From contig JARLGI010000052.1 in assembly GCA_031296115.1 (NCBI GenBank), forward strand, positions 1-64,000: 64,000 nt of DNA, in the 5' to 3' direction. The translations under genes were made by a program, and so were the position numbers. Positions 15,785-25,406 of the stretch are shown piece after piece. Numbering within the stretch: position 1 is the first letter of the stretch; the number at the start of each line of letters is the position of its first letter. Under the pieces are notes generated by a model, which made no database searches, was not told the DNA's origin, and saw nothing but the letters and a program-made list of their open reading frames with translations. Origin of the DNA: Acidobacteriota bacterium (lineage in GTDB: Bacteria; Acidobacteriota; Terriglobia; Terriglobales; Acidobacteriaceae).

Positions 15785-16639
15785 ATGAAGTCAGCCGCTA
15801 TCATCTCCAAACCGTCGAAGCCCGAGCTGGCCGGAGTTCTTCCCGACCTGCTCACCTGGTTCCGCAGCCGCGGTTACCGCCTCTACCTCGATCAGGAGAC
15901 CGCGCAATACACCAATGGCCAAGAAGTGGTGTCGCGCAAGGCCATCGGCACTAAGCACCCTGATTTCGTGCTGGTGCTGGGCGGCGACGGCACGCTGCTC
16001 TCCGCCGCGCGCGCCGTGGCCCACGAAGGTGTGCCCATCCTGGCCGTTAACCTCGGCTCGCTGGGCTTCCTGACCGAAGTGCCGCTGAGCGAGATGTATT
16101 CCACGCTGGAAGCGGTGGATGTCGGCCGCTGTCCCATGGAAGAGCGCGCGGTGCTGGATTGTCGTCTGTTCCGCGGCGACGAATGCATCGCGCACCACTT
16201 CGCGCTGAACGATGCGGTGGTGAACAAGAGCGCCATCTCGCGGCTGGTGGATTTCGACCTGCTCATCGACGGCATCTTCGTCTTCAACTACAAAGCCGAC
16301 GGCGTCATCATCGCCACCCCGACTGGTTCGACCGCCTATTCCCTGGCGGCCGGCGGACCTGTCCTCATGCCTTCGGTCACGTCGTTCGTGGTGACTCCGG
16401 TCTGTCCTCATTCCCTTACCCATCGCCCGCTGGTGGTTACCGACAAGGCGCAAATCGAGTTGCGGGTCGAGACCGGCGGCGAAGAGGCCTTCCTCAGCAT
16501 CGACGGGCAAGTCGGCGTGCCGCTCAAGCAGGGCGACCGCGTGCTGTGCCAGCGCGCCCAGCACACCGTCAAGCTGCTGCGCATGAAGCGGACTTTCTTC
16601 GACGTCCTGCGCACCAAGCTGAAATGGGGCCAGCGGTGA
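15785..16639 (+). CDS. nadK: NAD kinase
   Basis: Phosphorylates NAD to NADP. The signature GGDGT lies at residues 66-70 in FVLVLGGDGTLLSAARA, followed by VNLGSLGFLTEV, a LNDAVV substrate motif, DGVIIATPTGSTAYSLAAGG and CPHSLTHRPLVV. 284 residues, normal length. An in-frame TTG at 15770 is possible, but ATG 15785 gives MKSAAIISKP, the usual family opening. It starts 18 bp after tlyA and is probably co-transcribed with it. Confidence 0.94.
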   Translation: MKSAAIISKPSKPELAGVLPDLLTWFRSRGYRLYLDQETAQYTNGQEVVSRKAIGTKHPDFVLVLGGDGTLLSAARAVAHEGVPILAVNLGSLGFLTEVPLSEMYSTLEAVDVGRCPMEERAVLDCRLFRGDECIAHHFALNDAVVNKSAISRLVDFDLLIDGIFVFNYKADGVIIATPTGSTAYSLAAGGPVLMPSVTSFVVTPVCPHSLTHRPLVVTDKAQIELRVETGGEEAFLSIDGQVGVPLKQGDRVLCQRAQHTVKLLRMKRTFFDVLRTKLKWGQR

Positions 16640-16677
16640 ACTACCAGAAGAGCGGCTTGCTGTCTTGGATCAGGAAA

Positions 16678-16699
16678 GGCGCGGCGCAAAGGCCGCGCC
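16678..16699. terminator. Hairpin between convergent nadK and a small gene
   Basis: GGCGCGGC (16678-16685) and GCCGCGCC (16692-16699) form an 8-bp perfect stem with a 6-base loop, midway between the ends of two convergent genes. T-runs are weak on both sides (TTTCC leftward), so it may act as a bidirectional terminator of modest strength. Confidence 0.45.
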
Positions 16700-16704
16700 G
16701 GGGT

Positions 16705-16917
16705 CTATTCAGTGATGAGTTTGAGGTTCTGGTGAAGCCAGCCTTGCGCTTCAAATTCGCACTTCCGGCAGCAGAAGGTTTGGCCGTCTCGTGCCCGGCT
16801 TGTGCTTTTTAGGTATTGGGAATGACACCAGAGGCAGAGTGCCGTGGAAGTGGCTGCGTCAGATTGATTTGGTTGCATTGGCTCTCCAGTGGATTGCCAC
16901 AATAGGCCAACCGGCAC
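16705..16917 (-). CDS. Small zinc-finger-like hypothetical protein
   Basis: 70 residues with paired cysteines CLWC and CCRKC spaced by LKSTSRARDGQTF, ending CEFEAQGWLHQNLKLITE. This looks like a treble-clef or zinc-ribbon finger protein. The coding frame is convincing from TALCLWC onward; the true start may be ATG 16917 (MPVGLLW) or the internal MQPNQSD. Function unknown. It is convergent with nadK. Confidence 0.6.
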   Translation of the reverse strand: MPVGLLWQSTGEPMQPNQSDAATSTALCLWCHSQYLKSTSRARDGQTFCCRKCEFEAQGWLHQNLKLITE

Positions 16918-16983
16918 GTAAACGCAATCGGCAAAATTGTGGAATCAAGAGAGTTAGGCCTCTTGGTGCGGAAGTGGCGGCGC

Positions 16984-18300
16984 TTAAGTGCGCTCAGGTG
17001 CCAGTAGATCGCGAATGGATTCGCGCCTTCGCACTAACCGGACGCGAGTCCCGTCTACCAGAACTTCCGCCGGCCGCCGGCGGGTGTTGTAGTTGGAGGC
17101 CAGCGCCATGCCGTATGCGCCGGCATCGAGGATGGCTAGCAGGTCCCCTTCCTCGACCGCGTGCAGTTGACGGCCGCGAGCAAAGAAATCGCCGGTCTCA
17201 CAAACCGGCCCCACGACGTCAACTTCTTCCCTTGCGCCCGCGTTGCTGCGGAGAACCACAGGAACGATCTCGTGATACGCGTCATACAAAGACGGCCTGA
17301 GCAAATCCGTCATGGCGGCGTCCACCACGACGAACTGCTTGCCGTCATTGCGCTTGCGATAGATCACCCGTGTGAGCAAAACACCTGCCGGTCCGACAAT
17401 CGCGCGTCCCGGCTCCAGCAGAAGATGCACGCCCAACGGCTTCAGCGACGCCAGCAGTGCCTTGGCATATTGCTTTGCCAGCTTGGAGAACGGACTGTCG
17501 TTATCCTGCTCATAGAAGATCCCGAGCCCGCCGCCGGCATCCACGTAGCGAATGTCGTGCTTATCGGTCCGCAGCGAGCGCACCAGCGACGCGACCCGCT
17601 CCATCGCCTCGCGAAACGGCGCGACCTCGGTGATCTGCGAGCCGATGTGAACACTCACGCCCGCCGCCTGCAAATAACGGGCACTGTCGCCGCGGCGGTA
17701 AAGCTCCCAGACACCGCGCCAGGGTACGCCGAATTTGTGCTCATGCAAGCCCGTCGAAATGTACGGATGGGTTTCCGCCGTGACGTCGGGATTGGCCCGA
17801 ATCGCAAATCGCGCCCGCTTCCTGAGATGAGCCGCCCGCGCGGCCAGCAGTTCCAACTCGCTCGCGCTTTCCACGTTGAACATCAGGATGCCGGTATGGA
17901 GCGCCAGGTCCATCTCGGCAGCCAGCTTGCCGACTCCGGAGAAAACCGTCCTGGCTGCGGCTTTGTGGCTGATCTCCAACACGCGATGAAGTTCGCCACC
18001 CGACACGATGTCGAATCCCGCCCCCTGCCGCGCCAGCAGGCGCAGGATCGTGAGGTTCGAGTTCGCCTTCACCGAGTAACAGATGGTGTGCTCAGAACCT
18101 TTGAAGGCTCCGTCGAACTCGCGGTAGCGTTCACGGATAGCGGTCGCGGAGTAGACATAGAGCGGCGTGCCATATCGCTCCGCCAGTTTGGCAAGCGAAA
18201 CCTGTTCGGCGTACAGCGTGGGTTCCGGTTTACGGAAGAGTCGCTTGTCGCTGCGATAGACAAACCCGGGCGGTCGTTCCGGCGGACGGTCGGCTTTCAC
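16984..18300 (-). CDS. lysA: Diaminopimelate decarboxylase
   Basis: PLP-dependent fold-type III enzyme converting meso-diaminopimelate to L-lysine. Pyridoxal lysine Lys78 in CYSVKANSN; other blocks are GFDIVSGGELHRVLE, HEHKFGVPW, VHIGSQITE, YVDAGGGLGI, LLEPGRAIVGPAG and PVCETGDFFARGR. 438 residues, full length. The start is GTG at 18300 and overlaps the TGA of the upstream phosphatase gene by four bases (GTGA), so the two are translationally coupled despite unrelated roles. Confidence 0.94.
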   Translation of the reverse strand: MKADRPPERPPGFVYRSDKRLFRKPEPTLYAEQVSLAKLAERYGTPLYVYSATAIRERYREFDGAFKGSEHTICYSVKANSNLTILRLLARQGAGFDIVSGGELHRVLEISHKAAARTVFSGVGKLAAEMDLALHTGILMFNVESASELELLAARAAHLRKRARFAIRANPDVTAETHPYISTGLHEHKFGVPWRGVWELYRRGDSARYLQAAGVSVHIGSQITEVAPFREAMERVASLVRSLRTDKHDIRYVDAGGGLGIFYEQDNDSPFSKLAKQYAKALLASLKPLGVHLLLEPGRAIVGPAGVLLTRVIYRKRNDGKQFVVVDAAMTDLLRPSLYDAYHEIVPVVLRSNAGAREEVDVVGPVCETGDFFARGRQLHAVEEGDLLAILDAGAYGMALASNYNTRRRPAEVLVDGTRVRLVRRRESIRDLLAPERT

Positions 18301-20090
18301 TTTTTCGCGGACGGTCCTTTCACCTTAACAGCGACGATGGTTTGGTCGTCAAAGGCCTCGACGCCTTCAGCGTGCCGCGATACCGACGTGAAGATGAGAT
18401 CCACCAGCTCTTCTGCGCTGCGATGTGCGTTCTCGTGCACGATCTGCTCCAGCCGTGGCCGCCCGAACATCTGGCCGTCGGAACTGGTGGCATCCAGAAT
18501 TCCGTCGCTGAAGAAGAGAAACACGTCGCCGGCATGACCCCGCAGATTCAGTTCGTCGTAGGTGGCATTGTGAAACAGCCCGATCGGCAGACCTGTGGCC
18601 TGCACTGTTTCAATCTTGCCGTCATGCACGTGGATGGGCCGCGGCAGCCCGGAGTTGGCAAGCTGCAGCAAGCGCTGGTCGTCGTCCCAGATGGCGTAAA
18701 TCATGGAAACGTACTGGCCCTCGATCGGCCGTTCCGAAAGCGAAAGATTGACCGCTTCCAGCATGCCAGCCGCGCTGGGCTCTTCATTCGCGTGTGACCG
18801 CGCAATGCCGCTGACCAGCGCCGCATAAATCGCGGCGGGCGCACCCTTGCCGCTTACATCGCCCACGGCAATCGCGGTCACGCCCTGGCCGCTGTACTTC
18901 AGGAAGTCATAAAGATCGCCGCCGATCTGCCGTGCCGGCGCGAAGCGCGAAGCCACTTCCGCATTCTTGAACACCGGCATCTTCTGGGGCAGCAAGCGGA
19001 ATTGCAGCTCGCGCGCCAGCGCCAGGTCCTGCTCCAGCTTCTGCTCTTGACGGGCGATACGCTCATACAGCGTGGCGTTCTCGATGGCGATGGCCACCTG
19101 TGCCGCCATCGTGGTCATGATGCGCACGTGGTCGTCGTTGAAATAGCCCTTCTTGGTGTGCTCAATGTCCAGCACACCGATGACCTTGTCTTTGTAGATG
19201 AGCGGAATGCACAGCTCCGAGCGCGTTTCGGGATTGGCGTTGACATACCGCGGGTCTTTGTTGACATCGGGTACCAGCACCGGCTGCGCATGTCGCGCGG
19301 CATAGCCCACCAGGCCGACTCCCAGCGGAATCTCGTGCTTGAGCTGCACATTTTCCTTGAAGCGCAGCGAAAACCGATGCTGCAGCAGGGTGCCGGTTGT
19401 GTCGAGCAGCAGAATCGAGAACATCTGGAAGTCGATGATGCGCGTCACCAGTTCGGCAATGCGCTTCAGCAACTCATCCACGTTCAGGATGGAGGTCAGC
19501 TCGCGGCTGATTTCGGTCAGCAGGGTCAGTTGCCGTGCCTGGCGTGAAACGCGGGTATAAAGCCGCGCGTTTTCGATGCCCACCGAGATGCGCGATGCGA
19601 ACAGCGTAAGCAGCCGTTTATGTTCCTCGGTGAACGCGCCCGGCTGCGGCGCTTCCACGTCAATTACGCCGATGACTTTGTTCTTAGCGATGAGCGGCAC
19701 TGCCAGTTCGGAACGCACGCCGGGCGCCGAGTTGATGAAGTTTTCCTCCGCAGCCACGTCGTTAACCAGCACGGCCTGCCGAGTCTGCACTGCGCGTCCG
19801 GTAACGCCCTCGCCCACCTTGATGCGAATGCGTTCGGCAACTTCGGGCGGATGGCCAACCTGGAAACGCACCCGCAGTTCCTGGGTCTTTTCGTTCAGCA
19901 GCAGAATGGCAAAGATATCGTACTCGATGAATCGCCGCAGCATCTCCGCCACCCGCTGCAGCAAGGTGTTCAGATCAAGCGTCGTGTTGACCGCGTCGGC
20001 AACCTCCAGCAGGTAGCTGTCAAACGTGGCAGACACTATGGGTCTGTGAATGGCAGAAGACATTGGGCCGGTGCTCTGATCTTCCATCAT
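18297..20090 (-). CDS. GAF-GAF-PP2C (RsbU/SpoIIE-type) serine phosphatase
   Basis: Two GAF domains, each with the LAVPLIAKNKVIGVIDVEAP / LCIPLIYKDKVIGVLDIEHT signature and the INSAPGVRSE / VNANPETRSE lead-in, then a short coiled-coil and a SpoIIE/PP2C phosphatase. The phosphatase shows LQFRLLPQKMP, QIGGDLYDFL, VGDVSGKGAPAAIYAAL, FFSDGILDATS and a terminal AFDDQTIVAVKV. Such proteins dephosphorylate anti-anti-sigma factors in response to a signal sensed by GAF. No anti-sigma partner is adjacent. I start at MMEDQ (20090); MSSAIHR (20063) is an alternative, and the frame upstream to 20228 looks non-coding. Confidence 0.88.
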   Translation of the reverse strand: MMEDQSTGPMSSAIHRPIVSATFDSYLLEVADAVNTTLDLNTLLQRVAEMLRRFIEYDIFAILLLNEKTQELRVRFQVGHPPEVAERIRIKVGEGVTGRAVQTRQAVLVNDVAAEENFINSAPGVRSELAVPLIAKNKVIGVIDVEAPQPGAFTEEHKRLLTLFASRISVGIENARLYTRVSRQARQLTLLTEISRELTSILNVDELLKRIAELVTRIIDFQMFSILLLDTTGTLLQHRFSLRFKENVQLKHEIPLGVGLVGYAARHAQPVLVPDVNKDPRYVNANPETRSELCIPLIYKDKVIGVLDIEHTKKGYFNDDHVRIMTTMAAQVAIAIENATLYERIARQEQKLEQDLALARELQFRLLPQKMPVFKNAEVASRFAPARQIGGDLYDFLKYSGQGVTAIAVGDVSGKGAPAAIYAALVSGIARSHANEEPSAAGMLEAVNLSLSERPIEGQYVSMIYAIWDDDQRLLQLANSGLPRPIHVHDGKIETVQATGLPIGLFHNATYDELNLRGHAGDVFLFFSDGILDATSSDGQMFGRPRLEQIVHENAHRSAEELVDLIFTSVSRHAEGVEAFDDQTIVAVKVKGPSAKK

Positions 20091-20385
20091 AGCAGCCGCT
20101 TCGCGGAGAAAAAATGCAGCAGGGCCGTATTCTGCGCAGGCGTAACACGCCTCATAGCACTTCGAGAGGCGCCAGCAAGGGAACGAAGCATGGTAACACC
20201 GTGGCCATGGTGCTCGAGGATTCTCCACCCTCCGCGCACAAGTTGCGGTGCTGCGCCCCAGACAATAGAATCTTCCCGTTCGCAGCAGAGGCGACGATGA
20301 CTCGCTGGCGGTTACCGCCAGTGGAGCGAAGGCGCAACCTGCTTACTTTCGTAGGATCGCCTCTCTGTCTTCGTACGAGGGAATC

Positions 20386-21093
20386 ATGAATCCACAAGGA
20401 AACCGCATTACATGGCTGGGCCACGCGACCTTCCGCATCGAAACCAAAGACGGCGCAACCGTCTACGTGGACCCGTGGCTGGGCAATCCGCTGTGCCCCG
20501 AAAGCGAGAAGCAGGTGAAGAAAGCCGACGCGCTCCTCTGCACTCACGGCCACTTCGATCACATCGCCGACGCCATCGCGATCGCCAAACAGCACAACCC
20601 TACTGTCGTCGGCATCTTCGAGCTTTGCACCTGGATGGAAAAGAAAGGGGCAAAGCAGATCGCCCCCATGAATAAAGGCGGCACGCAGACGGTCGCTGGA
20701 ATCAGGATTACGATGACGCACGCGGTACACTCTTGCGGCATTCAGGATGACGACGGCAGCATCGCGTACGGTGGCGAAGCCTGCGGCTATGTGCTGGAAT
20801 TGCCCGGCGGCGTGAAGCTCTATCACGCGGGCGATACCGCGGTGTTCAGCGACATGCAGATCATCCGCGACCTGCACGAACCGGAGATCGCAATGCTGCC
20901 GATCGGCGACCACTTCACCATGAGCCCACGCGAGGCGGCCTACGCCTGCAAGCTGCTGCGGCCAAAGACCGTGATCCCCATGCACTTTGGAACTTTCCCC
21001 ATGCTGACTGGCCGCCCCGACGAGCTAAGGAAGCTGCTGGGCGCAGGTGGCCCGGAGGTCTTCGAAATGACGCCGGGAGCGACAGTGAGCTAG
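20386..21093 (+). CDS. Metallo-beta-lactamase-fold hydrolase (UPF0173 family)
   Basis: 235 residues. Metal motif THGHFDHIAD (HxHxDH), then HAVHSCGIQ, KLYHAGDTAVFSDM and PKTVIPMHFGTFPML, typical of the UPF0173 branch of metallo-hydrolases with a beta-lactamase fold. Expected to bind two zinc ions; the natural substrate of this branch is not established. Starts at ATG 20386, diverging from the phosphatase gene. Confidence 0.87.
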   Translation: MNPQGNRITWLGHATFRIETKDGATVYVDPWLGNPLCPESEKQVKKADALLCTHGHFDHIADAIAIAKQHNPTVVGIFELCTWMEKKGAKQIAPMNKGGTQTVAGIRITMTHAVHSCGIQDDDGSIAYGGEACGYVLELPGGVKLYHAGDTAVFSDMQIIRDLHEPEIAMLPIGDHFTMSPREAAYACKLLRPKTVIPMHFGTFPMLTGRPDELRKLLGAGGPEVFEMTPGATVS

Positions 21094-21374
21094 CAATGTT
21101 CTTGGAGTCGCTGGCAGAGCGGTAATTTTGTTCGAGAAGCTAGTCCGCGAAGGAAAGGACAAAGCGAGGGCGGTGTGGAAGCAAGCGCAGAGACGGACAC
21201 TGCACTGTTCCTCAAAGAAGCTCTCACACGATTGTCCAATCTGCTTATACCGGACCTGCATCTGACAGGTCGACAAGCCGAGACACCCGCTGGACTGCCT
21301 GTACACTCCACAACGGTCGCCTCGCCCGGAGTAGATCCGTCTTGGAAAGTGACAGAGCGAAGAAAGAAGCGGTG

Positions 21375-22909
21375 ATGCGAGGAAGTAACTGGCTCCCCGC
21401 TGATGTTGGCCCACACATCACACCCAAGCACAACAACCGCAGTCCTGTAGTAACCCAGGCTCTGTTTATTGGGCTCATCACCTTCGTTTCGTACGCCTAC
21501 TTCCACGCGGGCGGCGGGTGGAACCAGAATTCGCGATTGGACCTGGTGCGCGCAATTGTCGAACGCCGTACTCTGCGGATCGATGCCTACCACGAGAACA
21601 CGAGCGACAAGGCGGTCTACCAAGGGCACTTCTACTCGGACAAGGCGCCGGGGCAGTCTTTCCTCGCGGTGCCGGCCGCGGTCGCAACGCGCTCAGCCCT
21701 GGACGTCGCCGGCATCAGCCCGGGCTCGGCGCGCGGCGTGATCGCGATGGCGTATTTCAGCAGCCTGTTTTCGGTCGCACTTCCTTTTGCCCTGGATTGT
21801 ACATGCCTGTTCCTGATCGCGTTGAAGCTGCGAGTAAGCATCGGCGCCGGGACCTTCGCGGCGATTGCGATGGGCCTAGGGACACCATTGTGGGCTTACT
21901 CGATTCTGTTTTGGGCCCATGCACTGGTCGGCGCCAGCCTGTTGTTCAGCTTCGGTGCGGCCTTGATGCTCAACTCCAAAGACGGTGGCGCAAACGTTCG
22001 TTGGGGAGTGGCCGTGGGCCTGATGGCGGGCTGTGCGACGTTGGCCGAATACCCAGCCGCCCCGGCAGCCATCCTTGCGGTGTTTGCGCTGGCGCGAGTC
22101 TGGTCAGGAGGCTGGCAGCCCAGGGTGCGCGTGGCCGGGGCAATACCTGCCGGCGCGGTTCCATGCGTAATCGCGCTCATGGCGTACCAGCACGCGGCGT
22201 TCGGCTCGGCGTTCCAGCCCAGTTACTCGTATTATGGAGCCGGTGCCTTCCCCTGGATGCGGCATGGATACTTTGGACTGAAGTACCCGAGACTCGACGT
22301 TGCCTTCAAGTTGCTCTTTGGAGCCAAGCGCGGTTTGTTGTTTTGTGCACCTCTGGCGCTGGTGGCGCCCTTGGGCCTGCGTCTCCTTTGGCAGCGACCC
22401 GAGACACGTAGCGCCGCCAAGGCGGCATCGGCGATCTTCCTGTATCTGTTAAATGCTGCGTTCCCCGTATGGCCCGCGGGTTGGAGCTGGGGACCCCGCT
22501 ATATGTCCGCTGGAATTCCCTTCCTGTGCATCGGGCTCGCTCCTGCATGGGATTACTTTCAGCAGCGGGGAAAGCTTGTGTTACTTACGCTGCTGGCAGT
22601 CAGCATCTTGGTTTCCCTTGTCGCGGTCTCGACCACACTACAGCCGCCAGACAGTCTGCGCTCTCCGCTCACCCAGTACCTGTGGCCTTCGTTCTGGAAA
22701 GGGCAGCTTTCCTTGGAGCACATCTCGATGCTCGGGCCAGCGAGGAAGACCCGGCCCATTCGCACGGCGCCTTCAACCTCGGCGAACTCATGGGATTGCA
22801 AGGGTTACCAAGCCTGCTACCACTACCTGCCATTTGGGCGCTCGGCGGAGCAGCTTGGATCGTGATAAAAGAAAGGCGCAAGAACCTAACCGAACGGACT
22901 TCTGGCTAA
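21375..22909 (+). pseudogene. Multi-pass membrane glycosyltransferase-like protein with late frameshift
   Basis: From ATG 21375 the product has about ten hydrophobic helices with an early soluble loop ERRTLRIDAYHENTSDKAVY and HFYSDKAPGQSFLAVPAAV, then FLYLLNAAFPVWPAGWSWGPRYM near the end. This resembles acidobacterial membrane proteins of the PMT/GT39-like superfamily. The annotated frame drifts into nonsense after about 22740 and stops at 22865, whereas the neighbouring frame reads AFNLGELMGLQGLPSLLPL, then a final hydrophobic helix and KERRKNLTERTSG up to 22909. A single indel around 22740-22780 explains this. Donor and acceptor unknown. Confidence 0.65.
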
Positions 22910-22926
22910 ATCGGAGCATGCCCTGA

Positions 22927-23580
22927 ATGATCACCGATCAACGGGTTCAGAACTATCTATACGCCATGCTTCCCGAGCGGGAACCTGTCCTGCGGGAGAT
23001 GGAGCGGCAGGCAAAGGAACGCGGCATCCCCATCGTCGGCCCAGCGGTCGGCCGCCTCTTCTACCAGTACGCGCGGCTGATCAACGCCCGGGCGGTTTTC
23101 GAGATGGGCTCGGCGATTGGCTACTCGACGCTCTGGTGGGCGCGGGCCGTTGGTGGTGCTGGGCAGGTCCATTACACCGACGGCAGCCGTAAGAACGCCG
23201 ACGAAGCCCGCAGCTATTTCGACCAGGCCGGCGTTGCCAGCCAGATTCGCATCCATGTCGGCGATGCCCTGGAGCTGCTCTCGGAGCGCAAAGAGCAATT
23301 CGACATTTTGTTTTGCGACGTGGACAAGCACGATTATCCGCGCGTCTTCAACATGGCAGCCGCTCGCGTTCGCAAGGGCGGACTTTTCATCATCGACAAT
23401 GCGCTGTGGCACGGCGATGTGGCGTACGCGGCCGGCAATCCTGAATTGGCCGGCAAGAGCGAGCCGGACAAGCTGACCAAAGGCGTCGTCGAGTTGAACC
23501 GCCTGCTGTACGACTCAATGAGTTGGTTCACTACGATCGTTCCGCTGCGCGATGGCGTCGCGGTGGCGATGCGGCTCTGA
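22927..23580 (+). CDS. O-methyltransferase (class I SAM, COMT/CCoAOMT-like)
   Basis: 217 residues: AVFEMGSAIGYSTLWWARA is the SAM-binding motif, followed by RIHVGDALELL, DILFCDVDKHDYP (motif III region with the metal-binding aspartates) and GGLFIIDNALWHGDVA. This is the cation-dependent O-methyltransferase family 3 pattern. Substrate unknown. The bshB1-like start follows five bases later, suggesting one transcript. Confidence 0.87.
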   Translation: MITDQRVQNYLYAMLPEREPVLREMERQAKERGIPIVGPAVGRLFYQYARLINARAVFEMGSAIGYSTLWWARAVGGAGQVHYTDGSRKNADEARSYFDQAGVASQIRIHVGDALELLSERKEQFDILFCDVDKHDYPRVFNMAAARVRKGGLFIIDNALWHGDVAYAAGNPELAGKSEPDKLTKGVVELNRLLYDSMSWFTTIVPLRDGVAVAMRL

Positions 23581-23585
23581 CCCGC

Positions 23586-24308
23586 ATGTCTGAGAACCCA
23601 CAATTCGACATTCTGGCCATCGCTGCGCACCGCGACGATGTTGAGCAGACGTGCGGCGGAACGTTGCTCAAGATGGCGCAACAAGGTCATCGCACCGCCG
23701 TCCTCGATCTCACGCAAGGCGAAATGGGGACGCGCGGCACCGTTGCAGAACGCGGTCGCGAAGCCGAGGAAGCCGCCCGCATCCTCAAGGTCAGTTGGCG
23801 GCACGCGCTCGATATTCCTGACGGTCGCGTCGAGAATACCTACGAGAACCGCTGCAAGGTTGCGCGTATGATTCGCCAGTTGCGCCCGCGAGTGCTAATT
23901 CTTCCCTACTGGCAGACGCGACATCCGGACCACGCGAAGGCTGGAGTTTTGGGTTACGAGGCTGCGTTCGTTGCGGGACTCGCCAAGCTTGATCTCGGCG
24001 CGCCGCCGCATCGCCCATTCAAGATCATTTATGCCAGCCTGTACGCTGATGCCCGGCCGACGTTTGTCGTCGACATCACCGAGCAGTTCGAGACGCGCTT
24101 CGCCTCGCTGATGGCCTATCGTTCGCAGTATCAGGACCAGAAAGCCGGCAGCGAGTTGTTCCCGCGCGAAGCCGAGATTCACGAGCGCATTGCGTCGATG
24201 GCTGGTTACTACGGCTTGCTCGGCGGAGTGAAATATGCCGAGCCTTTCGTGCAAAAGGAAGTCGGGTTAGTCGACGACCTGCTGGCAATTCCCGTGCAGT
24301 CGATCTGA
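23586..24308 (+). CDS. bshB1: Bacillithiol biosynthesis deacetylase (PIG-L family)
   Basis: LmbE/PIG-L zinc deacetylase, about 240 residues from ATG 23586. Motif AAHRDDVEQTCGGTL is the AHPDD zinc site with Pro replaced by Arg, followed by LDLTQGEMGTRGT, IPDGRVENTYENRCKVARMI, ILPYWQTRHPDHAKAG and SYxGLLGGVKYAEPF-like ending. BshB1 removes acetyl from GlcNAc-malate in bacillithiol synthesis. bshA and bshC are not in the window, so the pathway assignment rests on sequence pattern alone. The longer frame from 23523 overlaps the methyltransferase and is not used. Confidence 0.85.
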   Translation: MSENPQFDILAIAAHRDDVEQTCGGTLLKMAQQGHRTAVLDLTQGEMGTRGTVAERGREAEEAARILKVSWRHALDIPDGRVENTYENRCKVARMIRQLRPRVLILPYWQTRHPDHAKAGVLGYEAAFVAGLAKLDLGAPPHRPFKIIYASLYADARPTFVVDITEQFETRFASLMAYRSQYQDQKAGSELFPREAEIHERIASMAGYYGLLGGVKYAEPFVQKEVGLVDDLLAIPVQSI

Positions 24309-24338
24309 CGCGGGATTTCCTGCCTGGAAAACGCGCGT

Positions 24339-25221
24339 TTACTTCTTCCTTTCCACCAGAAACCTCGCGATCTCGCACAGCGTCTCAGCGCGCCTACCGA
24401 ATGGGTCAAGTGCAGCATCGGCCTTGGCGATCAGTTCGTCGGCCTTCGCGAGCGAAGCGTCGATTCCAAACAGCGCCGGATACGTCGCCTTCTCCGTAGC
24501 GGTGTCCTTGCCGGCGGTCTTGCCCAGTTGCTCGGAAGTCTGGGTGACATCGAGCACGTCGTCCACGATCTGGAAAGCCAGTCCGATGTTTTGCCCGAAG
24601 GTGCGCAAGGCGGCAATTAGCTCGTGGGTCGCACCCGCGTACAATCCGCCGCTCACCACGCTGGCGGTGAGCAGCGCGCCCGTTTTGGCGCGATGGATGT
24701 ACTCCAACGTTTGCGCGTCGGCACGCGTGTGTTCGGCTTCAAGGTCCATCACTTGACCGCCAATCATGCCTTCGATGGTGCCAGTGGCCCGCGCGATTTC
24801 GACAATGATGGCCACGCGCGCCTCCGCCGAGCATTGCAGGCTCGCCAAAACCTCGTAGGCGCGGGTCTGCAGCGCATCGCCCGCAAGAATAGCGGTCGCC
24901 TCGCCGAATGCTTTGTGGCACGTTGGACGTCCGCGGCGCAGGTCGTCGTTGTCGAGCGCGGGCAAGTCGTCGTGAATGAGCGAGTAGGTGTGCAGCATCT
25001 CCAAGGCCGCACCAAGTTCCTCGACGCCAGAAGGCACCCATCCGGCGATCATCTGCGCGGCTTCGATGCATAGTATCGGCCGCAGCCGCTTGCCACCCGC
25101 GAAAACGCTGTGGCGCATGGCCTGGTGAATCGAAGACGGGTACTGCGATGCAGGCGGAAGCAGGCGCTCCAGCGCCTCGTCGGTAACAATGCGGCCTTGT
25201 TCCAAGGTTCTTTTGAGCATG
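24339..25221 (-). CDS. ispA: Polyprenyl (farnesyl/geranylgeranyl) diphosphate synthase
   Basis: Trans-isoprenyl synthase that condenses isopentenyl diphosphate with allylic diphosphates. First aspartate-rich motif DDLPALD at residues 84-90 in YSLIHDDLPALDNDD, second QIVDDVLDVTQ, plus GGKRLRPIL and GDALQTRAYEVLA. About 293 residues from ATG 25221, size of IspA-type short-chain synthases. The product chain length (C15 or C20) cannot be fixed from the sequence. The next genes upstream on the strand are a receiver-like gene and xseB; xseB-ispA neighbours are common in bacteria. Confidence 0.9.
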
Positions 25222-25406
25222 AAGAGGCAGTATAACAACGGTGGACGACACCACAATGCCAAGCATCTAAGCCCGCGTGCAGCTCAAAGCAGGACCAGAG
25301 CATCTCTGGCAGCGTAGGTAAGCGGTCAGCACTCAGCGCGGCTCGCGACTTCGCAATCCCAGGATCGAAGTCGCCACTGCGTGCTGAGAGCTGACTGACT
25401 TCCAGC

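Noticed and set aside
21175-21375. 66-residue rightward open frame ahead of the membrane protein gene
   Set aside because: Starts at GTG without a ribosome site, and its composition is not distinctive; could not be supported as a gene.
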